A stretch of DNA of 61,791 nucleotides, taken from the NCBI GenBank assembly GCA_963831155.1, contig CAWHOY010000004.1, positions 1 to 61,791 on the forward strand, read 5' to 3'. A model generated the notes under the pieces. It was not told where the DNA came from, made no database searches, and saw only the letters and a list, made by a program, of their open reading frames with translations. Positions 35,403 to 43,684 of this stretch are shown piece after piece. Position 1 is the stretch's first letter; each line of letters opens with the position of its first letter. This DNA comes from CAVRXQ01 sp963831155. GTDB taxonomy: Bacteria > Actinomycetota > Acidimicrobiia > Acidimicrobiales > Bog-793. Both the position numbers and the translations under genes were made by a program.

Positions 35403-36752
35403 ATGTTCGAGGCAATTTCATCGCGTTTTGAGGAGATATTCACCCGGCTACGAGGCCGCGGGCGGCTCTCTGACGAGGACGTCGCGGAGGTTCTTTCGGA
35501 GATCCGGGCGACGCTCCTCGACGCCGACGTCAATGTCGAGGTCGCTCGCACGCTGATCGAGCGCATCCGCGCCCGGGCGACGGGTGCCGAGCTCGCGAAA
35601 AGCCTCACTCCCGCCCAGCAGGTCATCAAGATCGTCAACGAAGAGCTGACGGCGACCTTGGGCGGAGACGCCCTGAAGATCACCTACGCCTCGAAGCCGC
35701 CGACCGTCGTTTTGCTCGCCGGGCTGCAGGGCTCCGGCAAGACGACCGCAGCCGCCAAGCTTGCCCGTTGGTTCATCGAACAAGGACGCCATCCACTCCT
35801 CGTCGCCGCCGACCTGCAGCGGCCCGCCGCCGTCGAGCAGCTGCGCGTTCTCGGGCGCCAGATCGGCGCGTCGGTCTTCAGTGACACGACCGATCCCATC
35901 AACGTCTCGCGCCGCGGGGTCGCCGAGGCGAATCGTGTCGGTCGCGACGTGGTGATCGTCGACACCGCCGGGCGGATCACGCTCGACGAGGCGTTGATGG
36001 CCGAGGTGCGGGCGATCTCGAAGGCGACCTCGCCGACGTACACCTTTTTGGTTGTCGACGCGATGACCGGCCAGGATGCGGTGCAGACCGCGGTCGCCTT
36101 CCACGAGTCGCTGAGCCTCGACGGCGTCATCTTGACAAAGCTCGACGGCGACGCGCGCGGTGGTGCGGCGCTGTCAGTTCGTGAGGTCGTCGGTACGCCA
36201 ATCGCCTTCGTGTCGACAGGCGAGCGACCGACCGACTTCGAGACCTTCCACCCGGACCGCATGGCGAGCCGGATCCTCGGCATGGGCGACGTGCTGTCGC
36301 TCATCGAGCGCGCCGAGCGCACCTACGACGAGGACGCGGCGGGCCGCGCTGTGGAAAAGATGCGCTCGGGCCGGTTCTCGCTCGAGGACTTCCACGACCA
36401 GCTCCAGCAGATGAAGCGGCTCGGTCCGCTTTCGAGCATCGTCGGGATGATGCCGGGAATGCCGAAGGAGATCAAAAACGCAGAGATCGACGACGGCGAG
36501 ATCACTCGCATCGAGGCGATCATCAGGTCGATGACGCCGAAAGAGCGCGACGACCCGACGACCATCAACGGCTCGCGAAGAACGCGCATCGCGAAGGGGA
36601 GCGGGACCACCCCTCAGGAAGTGAATGATCTTTTGCGTCGCTTCAAGGAGATGCAGAAGCTGATGCGATCCGGCGTGATGGGCGCAACGGCGCGCCCAGG
36701 CCGGCGCGATAAGCGCAAGGGTGGGCGTTTCACGCCCGCAGGCACGCGCTGA
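35403..36752 (+). CDS. ffh: Signal recognition particle protein Ffh
   Basis: 449 residues from ATG 35403. The N domain (FEAISSRFEEIFTRLRGRG) is followed by the G domain with LLAGLQGSGKTTAAAKLARW, ADLQRPAAVEQL, IVDTAGRITLDE, VDAMTGQDAV and TKLDGDARGGAAL. The M domain has LGPLSSIVGMMPGM, a methionine-rich finger, and NGSRRTRIAKGSGTTPQEVN, which binds SRP RNA. Ffh captures signal sequences on ribosomes and pairs with FtsY, encoded 3.7 kb upstream. The SRP RNA gene is not seen in this window. Confidence 0.97.
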   Translation: MFEAISSRFEEIFTRLRGRGRLSDEDVAEVLSEIRATLLDADVNVEVARTLIERIRARATGAELAKSLTPAQQVIKIVNEELTATLGGDALKITYASKPPTVVLLAGLQGSGKTTAAAKLARWFIEQGRHPLLVAADLQRPAAVEQLRVLGRQIGASVFSDTTDPINVSRRGVAEANRVGRDVVIVDTAGRITLDEALMAEVRAISKATSPTYTFLVVDAMTGQDAVQTAVAFHESLSLDGVILTKLDGDARGGAALSVREVVGTPIAFVSTGERPTDFETFHPDRMASRILGMGDVLSLIERAERTYDEDAAGRAVEKMRSGRFSLEDFHDQLQQMKRLGPLSSIVGMMPGMPKEIKNAEIDDGEITRIEAIIRSMTPKERDDPTTINGSRRTRIAKGSGTTPQEVNDLLRRFKEMQKLMRSGVMGATARPGRRDKRKGGRFTPAGTR

Positions 36753-36797
36753 CGCGCGACACAATCGACTGACACCGAAGAAAGCGAGACGAAACCC

Positions 36798-37379
36798 GTG
36801 GCTGTGAAGCTCCGCTTGAAGCGGATGGGCAAAAAGAAGCAACCGACGTACCGCGTCGTGGCGTCAGACTCCCGTTCGCCACGAGACGGGCGGTTCATCG
36901 AGATCATCGGAACCTACGAACCCCGCAAGGATCCATCGGGGATCGAGGTCGACCAGGAAAAGGCCGTCGAGTGGCTGATGAAGGGCGCCAAAGCGAGTGA
37001 CACGGTGCGCAAGCTGCTTGAGCACTCCGGCGCGTGGGAAGAGTTCAGGCGCCAACGTCCCGAGAAGCCGAAGAAGGCTGGTCGCAAGCGCAAGGAGCGG
37101 CCGGCGAAGAACGTCGCGAACAAGGCGCAGAAGGCTCCCGCGAAGGCGGCGAAGAAGGCCGTGAAGAAGGTGGCGGCCAAACCGGTCGCGGCCGAAGCTC
37201 CGCCCGAAGTTGAAGAGGTCGCCGCCACAGAGACGCCGGCGGTCGCCGCAGAAGAGTCGCCCGAGGTCGCCCAGGCAGAGACGGTCGAGGCGCCCGCGGA
37301 AGGTGCCACCGAAGCGACCGTGGACGTCGCAGCAGAGGATTCCTCGGCGGCGGCAGACGCCGGGGCCGAAAAGGGCTGA
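36798..37379 (+). CDS. rpsP: 30S ribosomal protein S16 with long tail
   Basis: 193 residues from GTG 36798. The first 85 are normal S16: VKLRLKRMGKKKQPTYRVVASDSRSPRDGRFIEIIGTY. The rest is an extension of about 105 residues. It is first Lys/Ala/Pro-rich (KAQKAPAKAAKKAVKK), then Glu/Ala-rich (EEVAATETPAVAAEESPEV). Actinobacterial S16 often has a C-terminal extension, but this one is long. It is followed 5 bases later by khpA, in the conserved rpsP-khpA-rimM-trmD-rplS order. Confidence 0.96.
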   Translation: MAVKLRLKRMGKKKQPTYRVVASDSRSPRDGRFIEIIGTYEPRKDPSGIEVDQEKAVEWLMKGAKASDTVRKLLEHSGAWEEFRRQRPEKPKKAGRKRKERPAKNVANKAQKAPAKAAKKAVKKVAAKPVAAEAPPEVEEVAATETPAVAAEESPEVAQAETVEAPAEGATEATVDVAAEDSSAAADAGAEKG

Positions 37380-37384
37380 TCGCG

Positions 37385-37753
37385 ATGACGAGTGACGTTC
37401 CGTTGTTCGAAGGGCCGGACTTCGGGTCCGAAGAAGTCGAGATCGACGAGGAGGACGAGCTCGAACCCGAGCTCGAAGAGGAATCTGAAGACGACGCGGG
37501 AAACCGCGCCTCAGGCGGAACGGCGCGTGCGGTTCTCGAGCACGTCGCACGGTCGATCGTCGAGGATCCCGAAGCGGTCTTTATCGATTCGGTTGCCGCT
37601 CGCAACGGGCTGCGTTTCGAGTTGCACGTCGCCCCCGGAGATATGGGGCGGATTATTGGCAAGCGCGGGCGGGTTGCCCAGGCGCTGCGTGCGCTCGTGC
37701 GGGCGGCCGCGGCAAAAGACGGAACGGACGCTTCGGTCGACATCGTCGACTGA
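37385..37753 (+). CDS. khpA: KH-domain RNA-binding protein KhpA, acidic N-terminal extension
   Basis: 122 residues from ATG 37385. The KH domain occupies about 47-122: VLEHVARSIVEDPEAVFID, then the GRIIGKRGRVAQALRALV loop with G-x-x-G. KhpA is usually near 76 residues. Here about 45 residues are added in front, very acidic (EEVEIDEEDELEPELEEESED). KhpA binds RNA with its partner KhpB and affects cell division and translation. The extension could reflect a wrong start, but no other start with a ribosome site lies close to the KH domain. Confidence 0.88.
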   Translation: MTSDVPLFEGPDFGSEEVEIDEEDELEPELEEESEDDAGNRASGGTARAVLEHVARSIVEDPEAVFIDSVAARNGLRFELHVAPGDMGRIIGKRGRVAQALRALVRAAAAKDGTDASVDIVD

Positions 37754-37769
37754 GGCGAAAGGGGCGGTC

Positions 37770-38252
37770 GTGGAACGCCTCGAGGTGGGACGCGTCGTCA
37801 AACCGCACGGTCTCTCCGGCGAGGTCGTCGTCAAGTTCACGTCGAACCGCCCCGAACGCGCGTCAATCGGAGCGACCTTCGCTGTCGTGTTTGCCGACCG
37901 GCGAGAGGCCCTGCTCGACTCGCTCGAAATCACCTCGGTTCGCGAGTTCAACCGCGTGCATCTTGTTCGCTTTGCCGGCATCGAGCAATTGGAGGATGCA
38001 GAGGCGTTGCGGGGAGCGGTGCTCTTGGCCGAAGCGCTCGAGGACCCCGACGCGCTCTTCGTCCACGATCTCATCGGAGCCGAGGTGTTTGACCCGTCGG
38101 GGACCAAAAAGGGGACGGTGACCGGCGTAGAGGCGAACCCGGCGAGCGATCTGCTCGTCGTCGACGAGCGCACTTACGTCCCGCTGCGTTTCGTCGTCGA
38201 GACCGCACGCGGCCGCGTCGTTGTCGACGCGCCGGAAGGGATCTTCGAATGA
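37770..38252 (+). CDS. rimM: Ribosome maturation factor RimM
   Basis: 160 residues from GTG 37770, with gaaagggg upstream. N-terminal beta-barrel: VERLEVGRVVKPHGLSGEVVVKF, the RimM start. The C-terminal PRC-like domain has HDLIGAEVFDPSGTKKGTV and a last YVPLRFVVETARGRVVVDAPEG. RimM helps assembly of the 30S head and binds S19. The stop overlaps the trmD ATG (ATGA at 38249). Confidence 0.93.
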   Translation: MERLEVGRVVKPHGLSGEVVVKFTSNRPERASIGATFAVVFADRREALLDSLEITSVREFNRVHLVRFAGIEQLEDAEALRGAVLLAEALEDPDALFVHDLIGAEVFDPSGTKKGTVTGVEANPASDLLVVDERTYVPLRFVVETARGRVVVDAPEGIFE

Positions 38253-39070
38253 CCGGCGATAAGGCACCGCGCCTATCGGTCGATGTCCTCACGATCTTCC
38301 CCGAGGTGATCGAGGGCTATCTCGATGCAAGCCTGATCGGAAAGGCGATCTCTGCGGGAGTCGTCGCCGTGCGCGCGCACGACCTTCGCATCGGGGCGAC
38401 AGATTCCCACCGCGGCGTCGACGACGCGCCGTTCGGTGGCGGCGCCGGAATGGTGCTTGCCTACGACGTCGCGAGCCGCGCTGTCGAGGCGACGAATCCG
38501 GTGCGGCCGTTGTATTTGCTGAGCCCGACCGGGACGACCTTTGACCAGGCATTCGCGCAAGAGCTCGCGGAAAGCGGCGGCTTCTCCCTGATCTGCGCGC
38601 GCTACGAGGGCGCCGACCAGCGCATCTCTGACCACCTCGTCGACGGGGAGATCTCGCTTGGCGATTTCGTCCTCGCCGGCGGCGAGCTCGCCGCACTGTG
38701 CGTGATTGAGGCGACGGCGCGGCTCGTGCCCGGCGTCATCGGTAACCCGTCGTCGCCCGACGACGAGAGCTTTGCGTCAGACCTGCTCGAGTACCCGCAG
38801 TACACACGCCCCGCGGAGTACGACGGGGCCTCGGTCCCTGAGGTGTTGCGCGGCGGGAACCACGAAGCGATCGCCCGCTGGCGACGCGCCGCTGCGCTCG
38901 CCCGCACCATATCCCTCCGACCCGACCTGATCGCGAAGCGCGGGGGTCTCAGTGCCGAAGAAGAGCAGCTGTTGTCGGCACACGGTTATCCTGTTGCAAC
39001 CGAGGCGCCTCCCGCCTCCTTGGCGCGCCAGCGCGCCTCTGCTGACCAGGAAGAACGCGAGGAGCGATGA
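38249..39070 (+). CDS. trmD: tRNA (guanine37-N1)-methyltransferase
   Basis: 273 residues; the SPOUT fold is visible. VDVLTIFPEVIEGYLDASLIGKAI opens the protein, DDAPFGGGAGMVL follows, then the knot motifs LSPTGTTFDQAFAQELAE, ICARYEGADQRI and ISLGDFVLAGGELAALCVIEA. The C-terminal domain includes PQYTRPAEYDG and EVLRGGNHEAIARWRR. It makes m1G37 next to anticodons and prevents frameshifting. Its end overlaps the rplS start (ATGA at 39067). Confidence 0.97.
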   Translation: MTGDKAPRLSVDVLTIFPEVIEGYLDASLIGKAISAGVVAVRAHDLRIGATDSHRGVDDAPFGGGAGMVLAYDVASRAVEATNPVRPLYLLSPTGTTFDQAFAQELAESGGFSLICARYEGADQRISDHLVDGEISLGDFVLAGGELAALCVIEATARLVPGVIGNPSSPDDESFASDLLEYPQYTRPAEYDGASVPEVLRGGNHEAIARWRRAAALARTISLRPDLIAKRGGLSAEEEQLLSAHGYPVATEAPPASLARQRASADQEEREER

Positions 39071-39417
39071 ACCCGACCGATCTCGTCGACCGCCAGACGC
39101 TGCGCGACGACATCCCCGCGTTCCGGCCCGGAGACACGGTGAAAGTCCATGTCCGCGTCGTCGAGGGAAACCGCGAGCGCGTCCAGGTCTTCCAGGGAGC
39201 CGTGATCCGCCGTCAGGGATCTGGCGCGCGCGAAACCTTCAGCGTGCGGAAGGTGAGCTTCGGGGTCGGGGTCGAGCGCACCTTCCCGGTGCACTCGCCG
39301 ATTATCGCGAAGATCGAAGTCGTCACAGAAGGCGACGTCCGGCGTGCGAAGCTGTACTACCTGCGGGACCGCGTGGGCAAGGCGGCGAAGATCAAGGAGC
39401 GCCGATCCACCCACTGA
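39067..39417 (+). CDS. rplS: 50S ribosomal protein L19
   Basis: 116 residues. The L19 core is clear: FRPGDTVKVHVRVVEGNRERVQVFQGAVIRRQGSGARETFSVRKVSFGVGVERTFP, then KLYYLRDRVGKAAKIKER. It sits at the 30S/50S interface. ATG 39067 overlaps the trmD stop. It ends the conserved S16-to-L19 block; lepB and rnhB, which often follow in actinobacteria, are absent. Confidence 0.97.
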   Translation: MNPTDLVDRQTLRDDIPAFRPGDTVKVHVRVVEGNRERVQVFQGAVIRRQGSGARETFSVRKVSFGVGVERTFPVHSPIIAKIEVVTEGDVRRAKLYYLRDRVGKAAKIKERRSTH

Positions 39418-39453
39418 GCGATCGATTCGCCGTGGCGAAGCGAGGTGCGGACG

Positions 39454-39750
39454 ATGAGCGCTGAAGAGGATCTCGATCAATTCGAAGCGGAGATTGAGCT
39501 GGCGCTGTATCAGGAGTACCGCGCCGTTTTGCCGATGTTCCACTACGTCGTCGAGACCGAGCGCCGCTTTTATCTCGCGAACGAGGTGAAGGTGACCCCG
39601 CACGAGAACGCCGGCGCCACCCACTTCACAGTCGAGCTCAGCGATGCCTGGGTCTGGGACATGTACCGCCCGACCCGCTTTGTCACGTCGGTGAACGTCG
39701 TGACGTTCAAGGACGTGAACGTCGAGGCACTGCCCGAAAAAGAGATCTGA
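39454..39750 (+). CDS. DUF2469 family protein
   Basis: 98 residues from ATG 39454, preceded by gcgaggtgcgg, which favours it over the start at 39445. MSAEEDLDQFEAEIELALYQEYRAVLPMFHYVVETERRFYLAN is close to the near-invariant start of DUF2469, a family largely restricted to Actinobacteria (Rv2901c type). Function is unknown. It normally follows rnhB in this neighbourhood, so its position right after rplS suggests loss or relocation of lepB/rnhB. Confidence 0.93.
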   Translation: MSAEEDLDQFEAEIELALYQEYRAVLPMFHYVVETERRFYLANEVKVTPHENAGATHFTVELSDAWVWDMYRPTRFVTSVNVVTFKDVNVEALPEKEI

Positions 39751-39782
39751 TCGACGCCAAAGCGCCTTAAAAGATCAGAGGA

Positions 39783-40307
39783 TCAAACGGGGTCGACGGC
39801 GAGGCCGCCGTTATCAGAGACGTGGTCGCCCCAAACCCGACCGTCCCAGTAGCGCAGCGTGTGACGCTTGGTGGGATCCGGGTACCAACCGAACAGCGCC
39901 GGCCGGCCGTCGCCGCCGAGGGGTGGAGCGAAGCCGAGCGGCTTTTCAGGCGCCGGTGCGATGCTGATCGGCGGGATCGTGTCCGCGGAGGCTGGCGCGG
40001 CGCTCGAATAGGTGAAGGGCTGACGCGTCGGTGCCGTCGCGTTCGGAGTCGGCTGGGGCCGCGGCTGAGGGCGGGTCGTGATCTCGGCGACCAACTCGAG
40101 GATGATCCCGAATGCCTGGAAGAGGCCGCAAATGATCGCCCAGACGGCAGAGGGGATCTTCCACGGGGTGACGCCGCGGATCATCCGGTAGCGCTGCGAG
40201 ATCCGGTACCCCAAGAAGGCGAAGACGACCGCGAAGGCGGCAGAGATCAAGAGGTCCTTCACGCTCGTGCCGTACCAGAGCGAATTGAAGCCGACTGTCG
40301 AAACCAC
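39783..40307 (-). CDS. DUF2510 membrane protein
   Basis: 174 residues from GTG 40307. One membrane segment near residues 15-32 (VKDLLISAAFAVVFAFLGYR) and a second hydrophobic stretch around 50-72 are followed by a Pro/Ala-rich linker. The C terminus has the DUF2510 motif LFGWYPDPTKRHTLRYWDGRVWGDHV, common in actinobacterial membrane proteins. Function is unknown. It is convergent with the DUF2469 gene. Confidence 0.75.
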   Translation of the reverse strand: MVSTVGFNSLWYGTSVKDLLISAAFAVVFAFLGYRISQRYRMIRGVTPWKIPSAVWAIICGLFQAFGIILELVAEITTRPQPRPQPTPNATAPTRQPFTYSSAAPASADTIPPISIAPAPEKPLGFAPPLGGDGRPALFGWYPDPTKRHTLRYWDGRVWGDHVSDNGGLAVDPV

Positions 40308-40381
40308 CTGCGTACTCCGTAAACCTGCAATTGGGGACCCCCGATGTTATCTGGGCCAGAGTCTGATCCCGGTCCGCGTCT

Positions 40382-40567
40382 TCAGTGCCCGGGACGCCGC
40401 GTCGAACGGCGTTCGAAGCACGCCGTGTGCCAGTGTCGGCGGTCGTTCGCCGCGGCGAGCGGCACGACGACGAGGTGGGCGACGCCGGGCGCGATCTCCT
40501 GGTTGCAGCCGGGACACCGATAGGACTTCGTCGCGGCGTACGGCTGGATCGTCCTCACCTCCGCCAT
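40382..40567 (-). CDS. Small zinc-ribbon-like actinobacterial protein
   Basis: 61 residues from ATG 40567; a start at 40633 would add 22. It has YRCPGCNQEIAPGVAHLVVVPL and then RRHWHTACFERR, so C-x2-C, H-x-H and a third C could bind zinc. Proteins with this pattern (YRCPGC...PG..H.V..P....RRHWH..C) occur widely in actinobacteria, often labelled ATP/GTP-binding without evidence. Function unknown. Confidence 0.65.
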   Translation of the reverse strand: MAEVRTIQPYAATKSYRCPGCNQEIAPGVAHLVVVPLAAANDRRHWHTACFERRSTRRPGH

Positions 40568-40707
40568 CGAGTTCGTGAGCGGGTCGTGGGCGAAGCGTGG
40601 CCGGGACGGGCGCGCCGGCGGGCGTGAGACCACGGGCCATTATCACCGCCCTTTTCTTGCGCCCGTTCGCGTTCGCAGGAACCGGCGCCATTCGATACAA
40701 CGGGCGC

Positions 40708-41505
40708 GTGGATCTGCCTCGGCTCGCGGTGCGCGTCGGAATCGGCCCGCTCGGGGTTCCGGCGGCGGCGCTCGGCGAGTTCGCGTCCGCAGCTGAGAGC
40801 GCCGGGGCGGACGCGCTCTTTGTCAGCGGCGAACGATCCGCGGCCGAGGCGAACGACCCGTTCGTGCTGTTGGGCGCGGCTGCCGTTTCGACCTCACGAA
40901 TCGGGCTCGGCTGTCTTTCTTCTTCTATCGAAGAGCGCCAGCCGTCGATATTGGCGAAATCGCTCGCCTCGTTGGATTTGTGCTCGAACGGACGGACGGT
41001 GGCGTGCGTCTCATCTGATTTCGCGACAGAAGACGATGCGGCGGGTGCGCTGGTCGAAGCGATCGCCGTTCTTCGGGCGATGCTCGAGGTCGCTGCTCCG
41101 ACCGTTCACGGCGAGCACTTCTCGGTGACGCGAGCCTGGAACGAGCCCCGCATGCCGAGGGATCGCCCGATGCCGATCGGGGTCGAGCTCAAGGCGGTCT
41201 CCGCAGACGCTGGCGCCGGCGCCCTTCAGGCGGCGCAGCTCGCAGTGGCGCTGATCGAGCACGTCGACTTCGTCGTCGCGGACTGGAATCAGGGCGGGGC
41301 GGACCGCCCGACGGCGGGGATTCCCGAACTCGCGCTCGTCGACGCGTCGAACGCGGACGCCAAGGAGGCGGCGACTTCGGCGTTTCGTGCTCGCAATGTC
41401 GGCGTGGTGCTCGACTTCCGCTCCCTCCCCGAGCCGGGAGAAGTCTCCCGGGCGCTCGCCGTTGCCAAGGACGCCAGCCGGACTGTCGACGCGGAGAGCC
41501 GCTAG
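40708..41505 (+). CDS. Luciferase-like (F420/FMN) monooxygenase family protein
   Basis: 265 residues from GTG 40708; the frame is open from 40597 but the family-like region starts here. RVGIGPLGVPAAALGEFASAAESAGADALFVSGE resembles the first strand and helix of LLM-class flavin oxidoreductases, and GAAAVSTSRIGLGCLSSSIEERQPSILAKSLASLDLCSNGR fits the next repeats of the TIM barrel. The C-terminal half is less conserved and short for the family (usual length 280-350). Substrate is unknown. It is convergent with the aminotransferase gene, overlapping by 4 bases. Confidence 0.6.
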   Translation: MDLPRLAVRVGIGPLGVPAAALGEFASAAESAGADALFVSGERSAAEANDPFVLLGAAAVSTSRIGLGCLSSSIEERQPSILAKSLASLDLCSNGRTVACVSSDFATEDDAAGALVEAIAVLRAMLEVAAPTVHGEHFSVTRAWNEPRMPRDRPMPIGVELKAVSADAGAGALQAAQLAVALIEHVDFVVADWNQGGADRPTAGIPELALVDASNADAKEAATSAFRARNVGVVLDFRSLPEPGEVSRALAVAKDASRTVDAESR

Positions 41506-42332
41506 ACCTCGCTGTCGCTCGCGAGCAGCGTGACGTAGGACGCGACGGCCTTTTCGGTCTCCAGGCCGTGGATTTCACGCGGCGCGACACCGTCGATCGA
41601 TGCGATCGCCTGCGCGCCCCGCAGCGTGGACGTCAAGAAGGCTTCGTCCACATCCCCGGAGGTGAACTGTGACATGGGGATGTCGCGTTCTTTGCCGCCG
41701 TGGTGCTCAAGGACGAGCTGTCTTGTCACGCCGTCCAGGCAGCCCGCGAGCAGCGGTGGTGTCAGGAGCTCACCTCCGATCACCACAAAGACATTCGAGC
41801 CCGTTCCCTCGCAGAGCATTCCGCTCGAGTTCTGAAAGATCGCCTCGTCAGCACCCCGGTCGTGGGCGAACTGGAGTGCCCGGGCGTTCTCGGCGTACGA
41901 GGTCGTCTTCAGCCCGGCAAGACCCCCGTTCTCGTTGCGGGTCCAGGGGACGACGGCGACTCGAGCCGGGGGGAGGTGGAGCTCGATCGGTTCGACGGCG
42001 ACGATGAGGGTGGCGGGGCCGTCGCCGCGCGCCGCGCCGAGCGGGCCGGTGCCCGACGTGACGGTGACGCGGATCCTGCCGGTGTCGAAGTCACAGGACT
42101 CGACAACTCGGTCGATTGCCGACGCGACCTCGGTCGATTTCGGCGCTCGGATTCCGAGGCCGTCGGCGGACCGCTTCAGCCGCTCGAGGTGTCGGCGTTG
42201 CGCGAAGGGGCGATGGCGGTGCAAGAGGATCGTCTCGAACACGCCGTCGCCGACGACGATGCCGTGGTCGAAGACCGAGACTGTTGCGTCGTCGGGCGCG
42301 ACCAACGCGCCGTTCACGTAGACCTTCGTCAC
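41502..42332 (-). CDS. PLP class IV aminotransferase / aminodeoxychorismate lyase-like
   Basis: 276 residues. KVYVNGALVAPDDATVSVFDHGIVVGDGVFETI is the usual start of fold-type IV enzymes (PabC, IlvE, D-amino acid transaminase). The PLP lysine is in GLKTTSYAENARAL, and the phosphate-binding turn follows in SSGMLCEGTGSNVFVV and TPPLLAGCLDGVTRQLV. Which of the three activities it has cannot be told from these motifs. No pabA/pabB neighbours are present. Confidence 0.85.
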   Translation of the reverse strand: MTKVYVNGALVAPDDATVSVFDHGIVVGDGVFETILLHRHRPFAQRRHLERLKRSADGLGIRAPKSTEVASAIDRVVESCDFDTGRIRVTVTSGTGPLGAARGDGPATLIVAVEPIELHLPPARVAVVPWTRNENGGLAGLKTTSYAENARALQFAHDRGADEAIFQNSSGMLCEGTGSNVFVVIGGELLTPPLLAGCLDGVTRQLVLEHHGGKERDIPMSQFTSGDVDEAFLTSTLRGAQAIASIDGVAPREIHGLETEKAVASYVTLLASDSEV

Positions 42333-42372
42333 AGAGCCAGGCTACGGCCTGTGTCGCGTGAAAGGCCGCCCG

Positions 42373-43248
42373 TTATGCGGTCGTTCCGACGTCGGCGATT
42401 CCCGCCACGGGGGAGTCCTCGGTGATCAGACGGCGGACGAGGGCCACGTCTTCTTGATGGGTGATCCCGAGACAGCGCGCTTCTGTCGGGAGCACACGCA
42501 CCCTGTCGGCGTGCGACGCGACGAGTTCCCCGACAACGTCGACGAGCAACAGCTCGTTGTGCTCGTCGGTTGGCTTGAAGTTGGTGAGCGCGTCTTCGAG
42601 GGCGTCGAGGATCCGGTGGTGGAACCCCCAGAGGTTCATCGACACGCGCTGCGCGCCGGTGAGCACCTTGGTCGGGTGTTCTCCGGGGCCGGAAAGGTCT
42701 ATCGGCGTCGCGTCAAATCGGCCATCGTCTCGCAGCTTGACAGCGTGCTCGACGACGCGCTTCAAATTGCCGTCGTCGTCCTCTTCACACAGCCCGCGTT
42801 TGACGGGCGCGGAGGTGATGATCGTGCGCATCAGGCGGTAGCCGACGAGCACGTGGGCATTGAGCTCCGGTCCGTCGAATCCGTCGCGTTCGAGATGATC
42901 GTGGATGACGCGCAGCGCCGGCTCGCCGTAGAGGTCGTCGGCGTTTGCGACGGCGAACGAACCGTACAAATTCCTCGAAGCAGCCGCGACCGCCTGCGCG
43001 GTTCCGGGTGTCGGCGGCTGACAGACAAAGGACGTCTTCAGCTCGGATGGCCAACGCCGGCGCACGTGGCTCTCGATCTCGTCGAGGATCTCCTCGCGCA
43101 CGACAAGGACGGCTTCGTCGAACCCGCAGGACAACGCGGTGTGCGCCGTATAGTCCATAAGAGCTTCGCCATTTGGGCCGACCGGGGCGAGTTGCTTGAG
43201 TCCCCCGAATCGACGCCCGTGACCGGCCGCGAGAACGACGAGCTGCAT
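42373..43248 (-). CDS. NTP-transferase family nucleotidyltransferase
   Basis: 291 residues. The N terminus is QLVVLAAGHGRRFGGLKQLAPVGPNGE, the G-x-G-x-R-F-G-G-x-K-Q signature of sugar-nucleotide pyrophosphorylases and MobA/IspD-like enzymes. FAVANADDLYGEPAL holds the metal-binding aspartates. It resembles a group of actinobacterial proteins without assigned substrate. It lies upstream of the PLP enzyme on the same strand, 40 bases apart, so they may be co-transcribed. Confidence 0.8.
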   Translation of the reverse strand: MQLVVLAAGHGRRFGGLKQLAPVGPNGEALMDYTAHTALSCGFDEAVLVVREEILDEIESHVRRRWPSELKTSFVCQPPTPGTAQAVAAASRNLYGSFAVANADDLYGEPALRVIHDHLERDGFDGPELNAHVLVGYRLMRTIITSAPVKRGLCEEDDDGNLKRVVEHAVKLRDDGRFDATPIDLSGPGEHPTKVLTGAQRVSMNLWGFHHRILDALEDALTNFKPTDEHNELLLVDVVGELVASHADRVRVLPTEARCLGITHQEDVALVRRLITEDSPVAGIADVGTTA

Positions 43249-43294
43249 CGGTGGGCATCCTAAATCGGCGAGCTGAGGAATTTATGAGGAATCG

Positions 43295-43684
43295 ATGAGC
43301 GACAGAGACGGTCACGAGATTCGCCAGAACCGTACAACTTCGTCCCGCGACGCGCGCCCTGGTCAGGGCATCACCGAGGACGAGCGCACGGAGCGGCAGG
43401 AGGCGCTCTCCGAGCTCGTCGAGGTGATGAGCGAGGCGGTGCGTGAAGACGGTGGGGAACTCGTCCTCGTTGGCGCCGACTACGAGACCGGCGTCGTCGA
43501 GGTCGAGCTCCAAGGTGCGTGCGGATCGTGCGCGATCTCCGGCATCACGCTTCAAGGCGGCGTCGAGCGGATGCTGAAGGAGCGCCTGCCCTGGGTGACC
43601 GAAGTGCGGGGCGGCGTCGACGAGTCGCTTGACTTCGAGACGAGCTTCGCGATGGGGCGCGGCGCGTACATCCCGCGCGGCTAG
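43295..43684 (+). CDS. NifU-like C-terminal domain Fe-S protein
   Basis: 129 residues. A variable N-terminal 45 residues precede a NifU domain: EDGGELVLVGADYETGVVEVELQGACGSCAISGITLQGGVERMLKERLPWV. The CGSC pair is the C-x2-C that holds a Fe-S cluster in NifU/NfuA proteins. It probably carries finished clusters from the Suf scaffold to target enzymes. It stands alone about 29 kb from the suf operon. Confidence 0.88.
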   Translation: MSDRDGHEIRQNRTTSSRDARPGQGITEDERTERQEALSELVEVMSEAVREDGGELVLVGADYETGVVEVELQGACGSCAISGITLQGGVERMLKERLPWVTEVRGGVDESLDFETSFAMGRGAYIPRG

